Assembly: GCA_017311315.1 (NCBI GenBank)
Contig: CM029637.1
Location: 334,990-398,989 of the forward strand
Length of the DNA stretch: 64,000 nucleotides
Direction: 5' to 3'
Source: Dendrocalamus latiflorus
Lineage: Eukaryota > Streptophyta > Magnoliopsida > Poales > Poaceae
Of the stretch, positions 1-11,446 are shown one piece after another (within the stretch, counting starts at the first letter, position 1; each line of letters opens with the position of its first letter). A program made the translations under genes and the position numbers. Below the pieces are notes generated by a model that saw only the letters and a list, made by a program, of their open reading frames with translations, was not told the DNA's origin and did no database searches.

Positions 1-185
1 CATTTGGCCGAGCTCACGATTTTCAGTTTTTCCAGTCGTTCCGGAGTTATCGGAGGATTCCAGAGATTTTTATTTTTGGGAGCATATTTGGCCGAAAGCG
101 TGACCCATAGTTAACGATTTCAGCTTTTCTAGTCGTTCCGGGGTTATCGGAGCAGTCCGAGGAATTTTGTTTTTTGGAGCACATT

Positions 186-3100
186 TGCACGAAAGCGTGA
201 CCTATACCTAACGATTTCAACTTTTCTAAACGTTCCGATGTTACCGGTGGACTCCGAGGATTTTTTTTCGCATCACATTTGGCCGAAGGCGTGACCTATA
301 GCTCCCGACTTTCAGCTTTTCTAGTTTTTCAAAGGTTACGGGGGCAGTCGGGGGAATTTTGTTTTCGGAGAAACTTGGCTGAAAGCGTGACCTATAGCTC
401 ACAATTTTTAGCTTTTCTATTCGTTTTGAGGTTACCGAGGCAGTCCGGGGTTTTTTATTTTTCGGAGCACATTTGGCCGAGCTCTCGATTTTCAGCTTTT
501 CCAGTCGTTCCGGAGTTACCGGAGGATTCCAGGGATTTTTATTTTTCGGAGCACATTTGGCCGAAAGCGTGACCTATAGCTCACGATTTTCAGCTTTTCT
601 AGACGTTCCAGGATTAATGGGAGAGTCCGGGGATTCTTATTTTTCGGAGCAGATTTGGCCGAAAGAGTGACCAATAGCTTTTCTAGTCGTTCCAGGGTTA
701 CCGGAGTATTCCAGGGATTTCTGTCGCATCACATTTTGCCGAAAGGGTGACCCATAGCTCAAGATTTTCCGCTTGTCTAGTCGTTCCGGGGTTACTGGAG
801 GACTCCGACGATTTTTTTTCGCATCACATTTCACCGAAAGCGTGGCCTATTGCTCACGATTTTGAGCTTTTCTAGTCGTTCTTGGGTTACCACAGCTGTT
901 CAGGTATTTTTATTTTTCAGAGCACATTTGGCTGAAAGCGTGACCTATAGCTCACAATTTCAGCTTTTCTAGTCGTTCCGGGGTTACCGGACCATTGCGG
1001 AGATTTTTATTTTTTGGAGCACATTTGACCGAAAGCGTGACCTATAGATCACGATTTTCTGTTTTTCTAGACGTTCCAGGGTTACAGGGCATTCCGCGGA
1101 ATTTTGTTTTTCGGAGCATATTTGGCCGAAAAAGTGACCTATAGCTCACGATTTTCAACTTTCATAGTCGTTCCAGGGTTACCAGAGCATTCTGGGAATT
1201 TTTGTTTCTCGGAGCAAATTTGGCCAAAAGCGTGACCTATAGCTCACGATTTCAGGTTTTTTAGTCGTTCCGGGGTTACCGAACCAGTCCGGGGATTTTT
1301 ATTTTTCGGAGCACATTTGCCCGAAAGCGTAACCAATAGCTAACAATTTTTAACTTTCCAATCGTTCCGGTGTTACTAGAGGATTCCGCGGATTTTTGTC
1401 GCATCACATTTGGCCGAAACGGAGACCCATAGCTCACGATTTTCAGCTTTCCTTGTCGTTCAACAGGTACCGGAGCAGTCGGCGAAATTTTGTTTCTCGG
1501 AGCTGATTTGGCCGAAAGCTTCACCTATAGCTCACGATTTTGGGCTTTTCTAGTCGTTCTGGGGTTACCGCAGCAGTCCGGGAATTTTTACTTTTCGGAT
1601 TACATTCGGCTGAAGGCGTGACGTATAGCTCACGATTTCAGCTTTTCTAGTCGTTCTAGGGTTACTCGACGAGTGCGGGGATTTTTATTTTTCGGAGTAC
1701 ATTTGGCCGAAAGCGTGACCTATAGCTCACGATTTTCACCTTTTCTAGTCGTTCTTGGGTTAACAGGCCAGTCCGGAGATTTTTATTTTTTGGAGCAGAT
1801 TTGGCCGAGTGAGTGACCAATAGCTAATGATTTTCAACTTTTCTAGTCGTTCTAGGGTTACCGTACCATTCCGTGGATTTCTTTCGCATCACATTTTGCC
1901 GAGAGGGTGACCCATAGCTCATGATTTTCCGCTTTTCTAGTCGTTCCGGGGTTACTGCAGGACTTCGGGGAATTTTTTTCGCATCACATTTGGCCGAAAG
2001 CTGACCTACAGCTCAAGATTTCAGTTTTTCTAGTCATTCCGGGGTTACCGGACCTGTGCAGGGATTTTACCTTTTTGGAGCACACTTGGCCGAAAGTGTG
2101 ACCTATAGCTCACATTTTAGCTTTTCTAGTCGTTCCGGGATTTCCGGACCAGTGCGGGGATTTTTATTTATCGGAGCACATTTGGCCGAAAGCGTGACCT
2201 ATAGCTTATGATTTTTCAGATTTTCTAGTCGTTGCAGGGTTACCGGGCCAGTCCGAAGATTTTTAATTTTCGGAGCACATTTGGTGAAAGCGTACCTATA
2301 GCTCACAATTTTCAGCTTTTCTAGTCTTCCGGTGTTATTAGAGCCGTCCGGGTATTTTTATATTTCGAAGCACATTTGGCTGAAAGCGTAACCTATAACT
2401 CACGATTTTCAGTTTTTCTTGTCGTGCTAGGGTTACCGGGGCATTTCAACTATTTTTTTCTCGGGGCAGATTTCGTTGAAAGTGTGACCTATAGCTCACG
2501 ATTTCGGCTTTTCTAGTCGTTCCGGGGTTTCCGGTGTAGTCCGGGGTTTTTTATTTTTTCGGAGCACATTTGCTAAAAGCGTTGCTGTAGCTCACGATTT
2601 TCAGCTTTTCTAGTCATTCCAGGTTTATCGGAGCAGTCCAAGTATTTTTATATTTTGGAACAGATTTGGCCAAAAACGTGAGCTATAACTCACGATTTTC
2701 AGCTTTTCTAGTCGTTCTAAGGTTACCGGGCGAGTCTGGAGATTTTTATTTTTCGGAGCACATTTGGCCGAAAGAGTTACTATAGCTCATGATTTTCAGC
2801 TTTCCTAGTTGTTCCAGGGTTACCGGAGTAGTCCTGGTATTTTTATATCTTGGAATATATTTGGCCAAAAACGTGAGCTATAGCTCACGATTTTCAGCTT
2901 TTCTAGTCGTTCTAAGGTTACCGGGCGAGTCTGGAGATTTTTATTTTTCAGAGCACATTTGGCCGAAAGAGTGATCTATAGCTCACGATTTTTAGCTTTC
3001 CTAGTCGTTCCAGGGTTACCGGAGTAGTCCGAGTATTTTTATATTTTGGAACAGATTTACCGGGCAAGCCTTGCAATTTTTTTTCGGGGCACATTTGGCT

Positions 3101-4530
3101 GAAAGAGTGTTGTATAGCTCACGATTTTCAACTTTTCTAGTAGTTCCAGGGTTACCGGAGCATTCCGGGGATTTTTGTTTCTCGGAGCAAATTTGGCCGA
3201 AAGCGTGATCCATAGCTCACGATTTCAGCTTTTCTAGTCGTTCCGGGGTTATTGCAGCAGTGCGAGGATTTTTATTTTTTGGACCACAATTGCACGAAAG
3301 CGTGACCTATACCTAACGATTTTCAACTTTTCGAAACGTTCTGCTGTTGCCGGTGGACTCCAGGGATTTTTTCGCATCAAATTTGGCCGAAGGCGTGACC
3401 TATACCTCCCGACTTTCAGCTTTTCTAGTCGTTCAAAGGTTACCGGAGCAGTCGGGGGAATTTTGGTTCTCGGGGAAGACTTGGCTGAAAGCGTGACCTA
3501 TAGCTCACGCTTTTCAGCTTTTCTAGTCGTTTTGGGATTACCGGGGCAGTCCGGGGTTTTTTACCTTTCGTAGCACATTTGGCCGAGCTCACGATTTTCA
3601 GCTTTTCCAGTCGTTCCGGAGTTACCGGAGGATTCCAGGGATTTTTATTTTTCGGAGCACATTTGGCCGAAAGCGTGACCTATACCTCACGATTTCAGCT
3701 TTTCTAGTCATTCCAGGATTAACGGGAGAGTCCGGGGATTCTTATTTGTCGGAGCAGATTTGGCCAAAAGAGTGACCAATAGCTAACGATTATCAAGTTT
3801 TCGAGTCGTTCCAGGGCTACCGGAGCATTCCAGAGATTTCTGTCGCATCACATTTTGCCGAAAGGGTGACCCATAGCTCAAAATTTTCCGCTTTTCTAGT
3901 CATTCCAGAGTTACTAGAGTACTCCAGCGATTTTTTTTGCGTCACATTCGGCCGAAAGCGTGACCTATAGCTCACGATTTTGAGCTTTTCTAGTCGTTCT
4001 TGCGTTACCGCAGCTGTCCAGGTATTTTTATTTTTCAGAGCACATTTGGCTGAAAGCGTGACCTATAGCTCACGATCTCGGCTTTTCTAGTCGTTCCGGG
4101 GTTACCGGACCAGTGCGGGGATTTTTATTTTTTGGAGCACAATTGGCCAAAGCATGACCTAGCTCCCGATTTTCAGTTTTTCTAGTCGTTCCAGGGTTAA
4201 CGGGCATTCCGCGGAATTTTATTTTTTGGAGCACTTTTGGCCGAAAGAGTGACCTATAGCTCATGATTTTCAACTTTCCTAGTCGTTCCAGGGTTACCAG
4301 AGCATTCCAGGGATTTTTGTTTCTCGGAGCAAATTTGGCCAAAAGCGTGACCGCTCACGATTTCAGTTTTTTTAGTCGTTCCGGGGTTACCAGAGCAGTC
4401 CGGGGATTTTATTTTCGGAGCACATTTGCCCGAAAGCGTGACCAATAGCTAACGATTTTTAACTTTCTAATCGTTCTGGTGTTACCAGAGGATTCCGCGG
4501 ATTTTTCTCGCATCGCATTTGGCCGAAAGG
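186..4530. repeat. Higher-order duplication inside the satellite (block I, offset ~3.1 kb)
   Basis: Units from about 186 to 1,420 recur, in order, from about 3,291 to 4,530. Diagnostic variant units are shared: the 'gcacgaaagcgtgacctata' unit at 186 and 3,291; the unit with 'ggtggactcc' followed by a 'gaaggcgtgacc' unit; the shortened unit where 'ggccgagctc' joins directly (478 and 3,584); and the 'ggattccgcggattttt' unit (about 1,380 and 4,490). The offset is about 3,105-3,110 bp, some 32 monomers. This is direct evidence of segmental amplification within the array; exact block ends are approximate. Confidence 0.75.
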
Positions 4531-5870
4531 GAGACCCATATCTCAAGATGTTCCGCTTTTCTAGTCGTTCCAGGGTTACCAGAGCAGTCCGGGGAGTTTA
4601 TTTTTCGAAGCACATTTGCTCAAAAGCGTGACCTATAGCTAACGATTTTCAACCTTTCTAAACATTCTGGTGTTACCGGAGGATTCCAAGGATTTTTATT
4701 TTTTAGAGCATATTTGGCCGAAAGCATGACCTACAGCTCACGATTTTCAGCTTTTCTACTCGTTCCAGGGTTAACGGGCCAGTCCGGGGATTCTTATTTT
4801 TCGGACCAGATTTGGGCGAAAGAGTGACCAAAAGCTAATGATTATCAACTTTTCTAGTCGTTCCAGGGATACCGGAGCATTCCGGTGATTTCTGTAGCAT
4901 CACATTTTGCCGAAAGGGTGACCCATAGTTCAAGATTTTCCGCTTTTCTAGTCGTTCCAGGGATACCAGAGCATTCCGGGGATTTTTGTTTCTCGGAGCA
5001 AATTTGGCCAAAAGCGTGACCTATAACTCACGATTTCAGCTTTTCTAGTCGTTCCGGGGTTACCGGAGCAGTCCGGGGATTTTTATTTTTCGGAGCACAT
5101 TTGTCCGAAAGCGTGACCAATAGCTAACGATTTTTAACTTTTCTAATCGTTCCGGTGTTACCAGAGGATTCCGCGGATTTTTGTCGCATCACATTTGGCC
5201 GAAAGAGAGACCCATAGCTCAAGATTTTTCGCTTTTCTAGTCGTTCCAGGGTTACTGGAGGACTTCGGGGATTTTTATTTTTTGCATCACATTTGGCCAA
5301 AAGCGTGACCTATAGCTCACGATTTTCAGCTTTCCTTGTCGTTCAATGGTTACCGGAGCAGTCGGCAGAATTTTGTTTCTCGGAGCAGATTTGGCTGAAA
5401 GCGTGACCTATAACTCACGATTTTGAGCTTTTCTAGTCGTTGTGGGGTTACCGCAGTAGTCCGGGGATTTTTACTTTTCGGAGCACATTCGGCTGAGAGC
5501 ATGACGTAGCTCACGATTTCAGCTTTTCTAGTCGTTCTGGGGTTACTCGACGAGTGCGGGGATTTTTATTTTTCGGAGCACATTTGGCCGAAAGCGTGAC
5601 AGCTCACGATTTTCAGCTTTTCTAGTTGTTCCAGGGTTACCGGGCCAGTCCGGGAATTTTTATTTTTCGGAGCAGATTTGGCTGAGTGAGTGACTAATAG
5701 CTAATGATTTTCAACTTTTCTAGTCGTTCCAAGGTTACCATAGCATTTCATGGATTTCTTTCGCATCACATTTTGCCGAGAGGGTGACCCATAGCTCATG
5801 ATTGTTCGCTTTTCTAGTCATTCCGGGGTTACTGCAGGGCTCCGGGGATTTTTTTTTTGCATCACATTTG
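1150..5870. repeat. Higher-order duplication inside the satellite (block II, offset ~3.88 kb)
   Basis: Units at about 1,330-1,990 recur at about 5,115-5,870. Shared marks are the 'ggattccgcggattttt' unit (third copy near 5,170), the 'ctttccttgtcgttcaa' unit (1,448 and 5,331), the 'ggttactcgacgagtgcggg' unit (1,660 and 5,540) and the 'gagtgagtgac' unit (1,806 and 5,690). The offset is about 3,882 bp, seven to eight monomers more than block I, so an extra local duplication (4,442 versus 5,117) happened between the two amplification events. Confidence 0.7.
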
Positions 5871-8505
5871 GCCGAAAGCGTCACCTAAAGCTCAAGATTT
5901 CAGCTTTTCTAGTCGTTCCGGGGTTACCGGATCAGTGCAGGGTTTTTTATTTTTCGGAGCACATTTGGCCGAAATCGTGACCTATAACTCACAATTTCAG
6001 TTTTTCTTGTCGTTCAAGGGTTACCGGAGAAGTCGGGGGAATTTTGTTTCTCAGAGTAGAATAAGCCGAAAGCGTGACCTATAGCTCACGGTTTTAGCTT
6101 TTCTAGTCGTCCCGGGGTTACCGGCGCAATCCGGTGATTTTTATTTGTCGAAACACATTTGGCCGAAAGCGTGACATATAGCTCACGATTTTCAGCTTTT
6201 CTTGTTGTTCAAGGGTTACCGGAGCAGTCGGGGGAATTTTGTTTGTTGGAGAAGATTTGGCCGATAGCGTGACCTATAGCCCCCGATTTCAGCTTTTCTA
6301 GTTGTCCCGGAGTTACCAGAGCATTCCGGGGAGTTTTATTTTTCGGAGCACATTTGGCCATAAGCGTGAATTATAACTCACGATTTTGAGCTTTTCTAGT
6401 CGTTTTGGGGTTACCACAACTGTCCACGTATTTTTATTTTAAGGACCAAATTTGGCCGATGGAGTGATCTATAGCTCACAATTTCAGCTTTTCTAGTCGT
6501 TCCGGGGTTACTCGAGGACTCTGGGGATTTTTTTTCGCATCACATTTGGCCGAAACGTGACCTATAGCTCACGATTTTCAGCTTTTCTAGTCGTTCAACG
6601 GTTACCGGAGCAGTCGTGGGAATTTTGTTTCTTGGAGCAGATTTGGCCGAAAGAGTGACCTATAGCTCACGATTTTCAGCTTTTCTAGTTGTTTCGGGGT
6701 TACTGGGGCTGTCCAGGGATTTTTATTTCTCGTAGCATATTTGGCCGAAAGCGTGACCTATATCCCACGATTTTCAGCTTTTCTAGTCGTTCCGGGGTTA
6801 CCGGACCTGTCCAGGGATTTTTATGTTTCAGAGCACATTTGGCCGAAAGCGTGACCTATAGCTCACCATTTTAGCTTTTCTAGTCATTCCGGAGTTTGCG
6901 GACCAGTGCGGGGATTTTCTAGCGTGCCAGGGTTACCGGAGCATTCCGACAATTTTTGTTTCTCGGGGCAGATTTGGTGGAAAGTGTGACCTATAGCTTA
7001 CGATTTCCGCTTTTCTAGTCGTTCCGGGGTTACCGGAGTAGACCGGGGATTTTTATTTTTCGGAGCACATTTGCCAAAAGCGTACCAATAGTTCACGATT
7101 TTCTGCTTTTCTAGTCGTTACAGGGTTACCGGTGTAGTCCTAGTATTTTTATATTTCGAAAAACATTTGGTCGAAAGTGTGACCTATAGCTCACGATTTT
7201 CAGTTTTTCTAATCGTTCTAGGGTTATTAGGCCAGTCTGGGGATTTTTTTTCGGAGCACATTTGGCCGAAAGAGTGACCTATAGCTCACGATTTTTTAAC
7301 TTTTCTAGTCGTTCCAGTGTTACCGGAGCATTCCGGGGATTTTTGTTTTTCGGACCAAATTTGGCCGAAAGCGTGACCTATAGCTCACGATTTCAGCTTT
7401 TCTAGTCGTTTCGGGGTTACCGGGGCAGTCTGGGGATTTTTATTTTTTGGAGCACATTTGGCCGAAAGCGTGACCTATAGCTCACGATTTTCAACTTTTC
7501 TAGTTGTACCAGGGTTACCGGAGTAGTCCGGGATTTTTGTTTCTCGGAGCAAATTTGGCCGAAAGCGTGACCTATAGCTAACGATTTCAGCTTTCTAGTC
7601 GTTCCAGGGTTACCGGAGCAGTTCGGGGATTTTTATTTTTCGGAACTCGTTTGCACGAAAGCATGAGCTGTTGCTAACGATTTTCAACTTTTCTAAACGT
7701 TCCGGTGTTACCGGAGGATTCCGGGGATTTTTGTCGCATCACATTTGACCGAAAGGTGACCCATAACTCAAGATTTTTCGCTTTTCTAGTCGTTTTGGGG
7801 TTACTGGAGGACTCCGAGGATTTTTTTCTGCATCACATTTGGGCGAAAGCATGACCTATAGCTCACGACTTTCAGCTTTTCTAGTCGTTCAAGGGTTACC
7901 GGAGCAGTCGGGGGAATTTTGTTTCTCGGAGCATATTTGGCCGAAAGCGTGACCTATAGCTCACGATTTCAGCTTTTCTAGTCGTCCCGGGGTTACCGGA
8001 GTAGTCCGGGCATTTTTATTTTTCGAAGCACATTTGGCCGAAAGCGTGATCTATAGCTCACGATTTTCAGCTTTTCTAGTCGTTCCGGGGTTACCGGACC
8101 TGTCCGGGGTTTTTTATTTTTTAGAGCACATTTGGCCGAAAGCGTCACATATAGCTCACTTTTTAGCCTTTCTAGTCGTTCTGGGCTTTCCGGACCTATG
8201 CAGGGATTTTTATTTTTTGGAGCATATTTGGCCGAAAGCGTGACCTATAGCTGACGATTTTCAGCTTTTTTTAGTCGTTCCAGTGTTACCGGGACAATCC
8301 GGGGATTTTTATTTTTCGGAGCATATTTGCCGAAAGCGTACCTATAGCTCACGATTTTCAGCTTTTCTAGTCGTTCCAGGTTACCGGAGCAGTCTGGGGA
8401 TTTTTGTTTTTTGCAGTACATTTGGCTGAAAGCGTGACCTATAACTCATGATTTTCAGCTTTTGTAGTCGTGCCAGGGTTACCGGAGCATTCCGACGATT
8501 TTTGT

Positions 8506-8780
8506 TTAGGGTAGAGCCGGCGACTTCTTCTTCCACCTCTTCTCTTTCAATCGGAGTCTGAGGAGGGGGCGATGGGGATGAGAAGACGGAAGGGACCAGA
8601 GTCTGAAGGGTGGGGCCGTCTCGTCTCCCAGGTCCGCGACTCTATTTAGCAGCCGGGGATAGCTTACAACCAACGCCGATGCATCTGACGCTATTCTCTC
8701 CCGCGTAGCGTCCCTTCGACGCCTGGGCCTTTCGGGCTCGTAGTCCGTATACATCCATCGTATGTAGAGCATTGGTTCTT
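8506..8780. other. GC-rich unique segment abutting the satellite
   Basis: The satellite stops abruptly after 'gatttttgttta' and is followed by about 275 bp of GC-rich sequence with no similarity to the array. It contains an 88-codon minus-strand open frame rich in Arg and Pro with no domain I recognise. It may be a gene fragment or transposon-carried DNA; I do not assign a function. Confidence 0.3.
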
Positions 8781-9699
8781 ATAAAAACTATACTTTTAAA
8801 AATGTAATTTTCTGATAGTTTTACAGTAATAGGTGTGGTTTATAAAATTTACTCTTATATGTATGTTACAGAGCTCGTTTGCACATGGTCACTCACCTCA
8901 GTGAAACGAATAAAGAATGGATAAATGGGTATCCAGCACTATCTGTATCTGACTCTGAGAAAAAAATATGGAATAGGATACGGGATGGGTGATATCCTTT
9001 CGATATATCTGTATGTTAAGTGATCTGTGGAAATCTATTGTGACTTCACTTAGCAACAATATAACCAGACTTTGAGTTGTCCAATCAAAATGGATCAACG
9101 ATGTTCACCTATGCCATTTTTTTGAAGACACGTATATTGATCCATTAAGAACATGGTATAGATGGACACAATTTACATTGATGTAGCCTAAAGGCATGAA
9201 CACCCTGATGAGCTTGTTTGTGTTCAGCTGTATGCATTGCTCTGGACTTGGACAGAAGTTTGGTGGAACACAGATTTGTGTGGCATCCTTGCTGGGAACT
9301 GAAGATGGCTTTAACGGCAAACAATACCACAGACTGGTCGCAATGGGGGCACCTTGGGGCCTTAGTTGGGCCTATTGATTGGTGTCTCATCGACTATCCC
9401 TTCGGCGATCTTTCCAGCTTTGGCACTTGAGGTTGTGGATTCGGGTGTTGACTCCTCCCATATAGTTGTGGGGTATTGGTCGCCAAAGAGGCAACCCTCC
9501 GAGCAACTACTGCTTGGGAAGAACCATTCGTCCCCCTCCAATAGTGCGTCGATGGCCGATTAGGCAACCTACCAGACAACCATGTCACCGTGGATCGTAG
9601 GCATTCGATGCTCAAGCAATGACCCACCATACAACCACCAACAGAGACAGTCCAAAGAAATTGAAGGAGACACCCCTTTAGTCGAAGATGTAGATTTTT
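8781..9699. other. AT-rich then mixed sequence, no recognised gene
   Basis: The first 350 bp are AT-rich. From about 9,100 to 9,690 several short overlapping open frames exist on both strands, none with a recognisable domain or plausible splice structure. I see nothing I can name here. Confidence 0.4.
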
Positions 9700-9933
9700 G
9701 GGCCTATTCTTTTTTTTACTTTGGCTTTTGGCTGTGGCTTATGGCTTTTAGTCTATTCATGAGAGAGTACGGAGTAATAGAAACTGCATGTGGTTTTGCT
9801 TGATATAAATGAAGTTGCTACAATCTGTACTATAATCAACTTGTAGACCTCGCCTTGAAAAGACACTCCTTCAAAAGTTAGTTACTGTATAAAAGCTGAA
9901 AATCAACTTTTAGAAGCTAAAAAGAAGAGGCCC
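9700..9933. mobile_element. Candidate MITE (234 bp)
   Basis: The left end reads 'gggcctattcttttt' and the right end, read on the other strand, 'gggcctcttcttttt': a terminal inverted repeat of about 15 bp with one mismatch. The interior is AT-rich and non-coding, with 'ggcttttggctgtggctt' and 'aaagctgaaaatcaactttt' arms. The flanks offer a possible 3-bp 'ttt' target duplication. The ends resemble grass hAT or PIF/Harbinger MITEs that begin GGGCCT. A short TIR in AT-rich DNA could be chance, so confidence is moderate. Confidence 0.45.
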
Positions 9934-10310
9934 TTTGTTGAGCTTCACCGAGCTCAACCAATTTTGTTGCACTATCGAGCATTGGCCGTGAGAAGAACAA
10001 TGTGAAACTTGGTGCTCTGACAAAAGTAAACTTCCATCTTGGCCAACTGGTAGCATCAACAGGTAAGTCAAGCTCAAACCCTAGCAAGTCATTCAAGCCA
10101 TCCCCATGTGTTGAACCCACCGCCATGGATTCTATTGAGGACACCCCAAAACTAATGACCCAAGGGACCATAGCCACGGAGTGAAGATATAGGGGTGAGA
10201 GAAGGGGGACGATCGAAGGGTTGGGTTGCCAAATGTATTAGCCATCTGGAGGATACGAAAGGGAAGGGAGTATCCTAGATCAGGATCTAGAAAGGGAGGT
10301 CATTTATTGA
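9934..10310. other. No recognised gene
   Basis: Short open frames occur on both strands (plus 10,002-10,184; minus 9,917-10,177), neither with a domain I recognise. 'cagGTAAGT' at about 10,060 is a good match to a plant 5' splice site, so an exon fragment of a gene or a captured gene piece is possible but unproven. Confidence 0.3.
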
Positions 10311-11446
10311 GGTATACCTAGTGGAGTCAATAGAATGCCCAAGAGGATGGTGAATTGGGATTCTTTTTCATAAAAAACTAAATTAAAATTTTAATCTTTA
10401 ATAGCCAAACCTAAGTGGCTAGGGTTTCTAGTGAAGTTTTGCAATCTAGTTCCAACCCTACACAATTCTAGTAAGCTAGGAAATAAAAGACATTAAAGTA
10501 AATGCAAAATGTAAAACAGACAAGAAACACAACTAATTATTTTACCAACTCAGCAAGTAATTGGAGTCCACCGACTCAGCAAGTACAAAGCAAAACAGCA
10601 AATAACAGGTTCATTCAATAGACCATAATCATTCCAGTTTCATAACCGTACTCATTCCAGTTTCATTAACCACTTTTCCCTTTAACCACTTCAAGTTCCG
10701 ATGAACCCTTCATCATGCATCATGCATATGCACATGCACTTCTTTCTTAACTTTTTAGCCTATACCGGTATAGCAGAGCGAGCACCCGTCGATGCTCACC
10801 CAGACCCGCCTGTTTTCATGCGGGGATCACAAGCCCGTCCTTTTTCATACGGGAACCACAGTAGCCCGTCATTCTCATACGGGGACCTCAAACTCCACTC
10901 CCGTGGAGCGTCCACTCAACGTGGACCAACACTATCTCTTTTCATGACATGCATGCAATGCAAGTTCTCCATTATGCATATCAACATGCCATGTCTCAAC
11001 GTTCATCATTCATCATTTCTCATCATGCACCTGCAAATGGTAAACTTACCCCAACATGGTAAGCAAAGCATCATCCGGAAAATAGTAAACTTACCCCCAA
11101 CACGGTAAGCAATGCATCATCATTCATTTAACAGAAATCGCTACCCGGATTCACCGCTTTACAATGCACTTGCCCCTCCACCTTTTTTCTCTTTTCTTTT
11201 GCTCCTCTTTTCTTTTCTTTCTTCTCCCCTTTTTTCCCTCTCTTTCCTTTCCTTTCCTTTCTCTTTTTTTCTTTTCCTTTTTCTTTTCTTACCCGGCCTC
11301 TCCATCCTTCCTTTCGGCCGAATGGTCTTACCCCTCCACCTAACTTCCCCTCTCTCTCCTCTCACTCAACCCGGCCGAACGGCCTCCTCCCCTCGCTGGT
11401 CTCGCCCGGGGCGGCGCGGCGGCGCATGGCCGGCACGGCGTCGCCG
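10311..11446. mobile_element. Retroelement-like sequence, left flank of the tandem duplication
   Basis: The stretch begins near 'aatgcccaagagg atggtgaattggg', a phrase I associate with grass retroelements. It contains a degenerate three-fold 'agcccgtc...catacggg' repeat (10,800-10,890) and a 'catcatgca' repeat zone (10,710-11,130). It ends in a ~140-nt polypyrimidine tract (11,170-11,310) that grades into GC-rich DNA. The same order (AT-rich, polypyrimidine, GC-rich pseudo-coding) is seen inside the long LTRs at 55,680-56,700 and 59,950-61,050, so this is probably LTR sequence. Boundaries are not resolved. Confidence 0.4.

Larger units (their letters stand above)
1..8505. repeat. Satellite array, ~97-98 bp monomer, about 87 units
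   Basis: The whole stretch is a head-to-tail array. Each unit carries the same ordered landmarks: 'cacatttggccgaaagcg', 'tgacctatagctcacgat', 'cagcttttctagtcgttc', a 'ggttaccgg' core, then 'ggggatttttatttttcgg'. Spacings measured between 'ctcacg/ctaacg' landmarks near 7,384, 7,481, 7,578 and 7,674 are 97, 97 and 96 bp. Two monomer flavours alternate irregularly: one ends in 'tttcggagcacattt', the other in 'gtcgcatcacattt' followed by 'gggtgacccatagctc'. Short open frames in it are repeats of the same reading and are not genes. The length does not fit the known rice centromeric CentO (~155 bp) or subtelomeric TrsA (~355 bp) satellites. The array enters from the left edge, so its true size is unknown, and it could lie inside a larger element such as a CACTA transposon. 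Confidence 0.95.

Noticed and set aside
1..8243. Many 60-97 codon frames within the satellite
   Set aside because: They are the repeat monomer read in different frames (for example the recurring 'EHIWPKA' phrase); no sign of coding constraint.
1..8505. CRISPR array
   Set aside because: The whole ~98-bp unit repeats and drifts together; there are no unique spacers between constant repeats, and the context is a plant genome.
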